Below, one piece after another: positions 61,647 to 64,000 of a stretch of 64,000 nt of DNA. The stretch's first letter is position 1. The number at the start of each line of letters is the position of its first letter. Position numbers and translations under genes: made by a program. Source of the stretch: Brotonthovivens ammoniilytica (GTDB taxonomy: Bacteria > Bacillota > Clostridia > Lachnospirales > Lachnospiraceae); contig NZ_JAOQJQ010000010.1 in assembly GCF_025566885.1 (NCBI RefSeq), forward strand, positions 29,221-93,220. Reading direction: 5' to 3'. A model generated the notes under the pieces. That model searched no databases. It worked only from the letters and a program-made list of their open reading frames with translations, and was not told the origin of the DNA.

Positions 61647-63059
61647 CTAATGAGTAAAGAAAAACATCAGTCCAAATAATACGGCTATAACCCAGGTTCC
61701 CGCATTCACTTCTTTGATCTTTCCGGTAAATACTTTAATAGCTGTATATGATATCAAACCAAAAGCAATACCATAAGAAATATTATACGTAAACGGCATA
61801 ATGGCAATGGTTAAAAATGAAGGTAAAGCAATTGCAGGATCATGCCATTCAATTTCCTTTACACATTCAATCATTAATATACCCACATAAACAAGGGCCG
61901 CCGCATAAGCACATACAGGCACAAACGCTGCAAGAGGTGAAAGAAACATTGCTATAAAAAACATAACAGCTGTTACTATGGAGGATAAGCCGGTGCGTCC
62001 CCCTACTGCTACACCGGATGAAGATTCCACAAATGTTGTAACTGTGGAAGTACCGCAGACAGACCCTACACATGTTGCTATGGCATCTGACAACATCGCC
62101 TGATTCATATTTGGGACTTCTTCTTCCCCCTTTTCATTTTTTACAAGCAGATTGCCGCCCCGGCAGGCTCCATATAATGTTCCTATTGTATCAAACATAT
62201 CCATCATACAAAATGCCAGCGCAGTTGTTATAAATGCAATAACCAGTCCACTGATACTATGACCTTCCACTGATAAATAGGCAGAAAAATCAAATCCTTC
62301 CGTAAATACTTTTCCAAAAGACTGCACTCCAAATTCCTGAAATGCTTTCAACGGATTTAATGATACATCAGATAGAAATCCCTCGTAAAATCCTGGAATA
62401 GTAAGGCCCAGTAAATAATAAGCTGCTGTGGCACCCAAAATACTCCAGAGAATCGCCCCTTTTACTTTTTTCTTAGCTAGAATACCAATAGATATAATTG
62501 CCGCCACAGTAATAAGCAGTGGCATAATACTTTCCCAGTCGGCCGTTCCAAGTAAATTAAAAGAAGCAAGATTTACACCGGTAGATTCATCTTTTATAAC
62601 CAGCCCTGCATCCTGCAGTCCAAGGAACGCTATAAATAATCCAATCCCCGCAGGAATAGCCTTTTTCACTGCTGACGGAATAGAATCAAAAATAAGACGT
62701 CTTAATCCTGTAACTGTTAATAAAATAAAAATGCATCCGTCTGCCAGCACAAATACCAGCGCATTTGCATAACTAAATCCCATACCAAAGCAAACTGTAT
62801 AAACAAAAAATGCATTAATTCCCATTCCGGAAGCCTGGGCTAAAGGCAGATTTGCCAGCAATCCTATCAAAATTGTACCAACAACTGCAGAAACAGACGT
62901 TGCTATATAAATAGCTCCGTATGATACATCTCCTAATTGAGAAAACATTCCGGGATTTACCATCAGGATATATGCCATAGATATAAAGATCGTAATACCC
63001 GCTGTTATTTCTGTACGTATTGTCGTATTGCGTTCCTTTAATTTAAATAACTTTTCCAC
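61647..63059 (-). CDS. NCS2-family purine permease
   Basis: A 470-residue carrier with 12-14 helices of the AzgA/PbuG/PbuO group (adenine, guanine, hypoxanthine). Typical blocks are ITAGITIFISMAYILMVNPG at the start, ASGMGINAFFVYTVC near residue 77, and GTSTVTTFVESSSGVAVGGRTGLSS near residue 340. No purine riboswitch was recognised upstream. Nearby genes give no link to the xanthine dehydrogenase 44 kb away, although both serve purine metabolism. Confidence 0.92.
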   Translation of the reverse strand: MEKLFKLKERNTTIRTEITAGITIFISMAYILMVNPGMFSQLGDVSYGAIYIATSVSAVVGTILIGLLANLPLAQASGMGINAFFVYTVCFGMGFSYANALVFVLADGCIFILLTVTGLRRLIFDSIPSAVKKAIPAGIGLFIAFLGLQDAGLVIKDESTGVNLASFNLLGTADWESIMPLLITVAAIISIGILAKKKVKGAILWSILGATAAYYLLGLTIPGFYEGFLSDVSLNPLKAFQEFGVQSFGKVFTEGFDFSAYLSVEGHSISGLVIAFITTALAFCMMDMFDTIGTLYGACRGGNLLVKNEKGEEEVPNMNQAMLSDAIATCVGSVCGTSTVTTFVESSSGVAVGGRTGLSSIVTAVMFFIAMFLSPLAAFVPVCAYAAALVYVGILMIECVKEIEWHDPAIALPSFLTIAIMPFTYNISYGIAFGLISYTAIKVFTGKIKEVNAGTWVIAVLFGLMFFFTH

Positions 63060-63324
63060 TTAATTCTTTTCCCCTGTTCAAAATATTATAGTTAATATTC
63101 TTATTGTCTCAATTTAGCAATAAAATACACTATGAAAATATACTGCCATAAAAAAACAGATTATTCAATTGTATTAGAATTCTCATCCTGCATTTTTCTT
63201 CTACGGAGTTCTGCCCGTTTCAAGTAATCCTTTAAAAGAAAATTTTATTCTTTGTGTATCTGAATAGTAAAAAACATTTTTCTGTGGCCTCTTAGAATTA
63301 CAACTAACTAATTTTATGGAAAAA
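63060..63324. other. intergenic region without a recognised gene
   Basis: AT-rich gap between the permease gene and the tRNA terminator. It holds a minus-strand 26-codon frame (from about 63240 to 63161) coding a basic end KRAELRRRKM, with no start or ribosome binding site; it may be a decayed remnant. Nothing else is supported. Confidence 0.4.
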
Positions 63325-63353
63325 TAAAAAAACCCCAGATTACTCTGAGGTTT
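63325..63353 (-). terminator. terminator of the rRNA-tRNA unit
   Basis: Minus-strand stem AAACCTCAGA/TCTGGGGTTT followed by TTTTTTT, five bases beyond the tRNA-Cys 3' end. Confidence 0.8.
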
Positions 63354-63357
63354 ATAA

Positions 63358-63428
63358 AGGCGACAACCAGATTCGAACTGGTGATAGAGGTGTTGCAGAC
63401 CTTTGCCTTACCACTTGGCTATGTCGCC
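63358..63428 (-). tRNA. tRNA-Cys (GCA)
   Basis: 71 nt; acceptor GGCGACA pairs with TGTCGCC, T-loop TTCGAAT, anticodon loop CTGCAAC giving GCA. No encoded CCA. Confidence 0.95.
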
Positions 63429-63482
63429 CTAATCTACTAAATTATACCATTTGTAAATTATTCAGTCAAGAACAATTTACAA

Positions 63483-63554
63483 TGACTCCAACGGGAATCG
63501 AACCCGTGTTACCGCCGTGAAAGGGCGATGTCTTAACCGCTTGACCATGGAGCC
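63483..63554 (-). tRNA. tRNA-Glu (UUC)
   Basis: 72 nt; acceptor GGCTCCA/TGGAGTC, T-loop TTCGATT, anticodon loop CTTTCAC giving TTC. No encoded CCA. Confidence 0.95.
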
Positions 63555-63599
63555 ATCTTCCTTATCCTCTTTCAGTTCCTTTATTTTTAACTGAAAAAA

Positions 63600-63671
<72 letters not shown>

Positions 63672-63933
63672 TCAGGTACTATCTTATTTCATATACCTTC
63701 AAAACTTCATACAGATTTCCGTGAAAGCATTCCAGATAACCACTTTCTTTTCTAAGGAAGTTCGATTCACTAAAACCATTTTCCTTTTTTGAAACCGGGG
63801 TCACCTCAAAAGCTTTGCTTTCTCGGTGCCATTTGCTTCGCAAATGCCTTTCCTTCAACCGTTTCCCACAGCTCAGAAAATAACTTTTCTTCCCTGTGCT
63901 TCCGGTTTCGGAAACCCGCTTTCTTCCCTTTTT
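63672..63933 (-). other. 23S-tRNA spacer without a 5S gene
   Basis: About 260 bp of transcribed spacer. Minus-strand hairpins such as GCATTTGC/GCAAATG and CGGGTTTC/GAAACCGG are seen, likely processing signals. No 5S rRNA sequence is recognised here. Confidence 0.6.
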
Positions 63934-64000
63934 GGTCAAGCCCTCGGACGATTAGTATCAGTCAGCTCCATACATTACTGCACTTCCACCTCTGACCTAT
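63934..64000 (-). rRNA. 23S rRNA, 3' end only
   Basis: The minus strand reads the 23S 3' terminus: GTGCAGTAATGTATGGAGCTG, then GATACTAATCGTCCGAGGGC and TTGACC. The rest lies outside the window. The three tRNA genes follow it on the same strand. Confidence 0.92.

Noticed and set aside
63161..63240. 26-codon basic frame upstream of the NCS2 permease
   Set aside because: No start codon with a ribosome binding site and too short for recognition; noted only as a possible remnant.
63679..63939. 86-codon frame between 23S rRNA and tRNA-Asn
   Set aside because: It overlaps the 23S end and lies in rRNA spacer with processing hairpins; no ribosome binding site or family pattern.

Overview
The window looks like chromosomal DNA of a low-GC, spore-forming anaerobic member of the Bacillota, most likely a Lachnospiraceae gut bacterium. 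The evidence is: spoIID and spoIIQ homologues, a Bacillus-type long SRP RNA, T-box leaders before metG and tyrS, strong AGGAGG ribosome binding sites, a PerR/rubrerythrin pair, a radical-SAM activating enzyme of the anaerobic NrdG type, an EFR1-type flavodoxin-ferredoxin, and phloretin-hydrolase-like enzymes as known from Eubacterium ramulus. The species cannot be named from this sequence alone.

Layout. 1-3.8 kb: the 5' part of an MFS transporter gene with a divergent LysR regulator, then a two-gene CHR (chromate transporter family) pair with its own divergent LysR regulator. 3.9-8.7 kb: a sucrose module (GH32 hydrolase, PTS EIIBCA, LacI-type repressor) with two matching operators. 8.8-12.9 kb: a DHHW/MBOAT/DHHW operon for extracellular O-acylation. 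13-14.7 kb: a beta-CASP RNase-like protein. 14.8-21.2 kb: a fused FAD-less xanthine dehydrogenase, a DUF3311/sodium-solute symporter pair, a class V aminotransferase and an ECF S component. 21.3-33.9 kb: housekeeping genes (SRP RNA, tadA, nrdG-like, perR, rubrerythrin, DEAD-box helicase, GIY-YIG protein, spoIIQ, spoIID, rsmA, tatD, metG with T-box).

33.9-41.3 kb is an accessory catabolic island. A PAS-AAA-Fis sigma-54 activator sits between two outward-facing -24/-12 promoters. One drives a uroporphyrinogen-decarboxylase-family methyltransferase-like gene and two MFS transporters. The other drives two DAPG/phloretin-hydrolase-family enzymes. The design suggests inducible breakdown of an acylphloroglucinol-type or methoxylated plant polyphenol. 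The left end of the island stops at a 45-codon stump of a second methyltransferase-like gene whose stop lies in the metG promoter. 41.6-46.1 kb: EFR1 protein, mntP, T-box/tyrS and a putative beta-propeller lipoprotein or membrane-anchored protein.

46.3-58.3 kb is a five-gene operon: vWA membrane protein, large tubulin/FtsZ-like protein, two large membrane proteins, and a LIM-like/zincin protein related to DA1. It looks like a membrane-associated cytoskeletal or remodelling system and is the best candidate here for a poorly described system. A divergent LysR gene was its neighbour until an IS1634-type element inserted with a 187-bp target duplication that copied nearly the whole shared promoter region, leaving each side a copy. 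The window ends with an NCS2 purine permease, tRNA-Cys, tRNA-Glu and tRNA-Asn, and the 3' end of a 23S rRNA gene, all on the minus strand.

A structured intergenic element of about 160 bp occurs twice (21.3 and 33.5 kb), and a diverged relative sits at 44.8 kb. One copy lies inside the metG leader between the T-box and the start codon.
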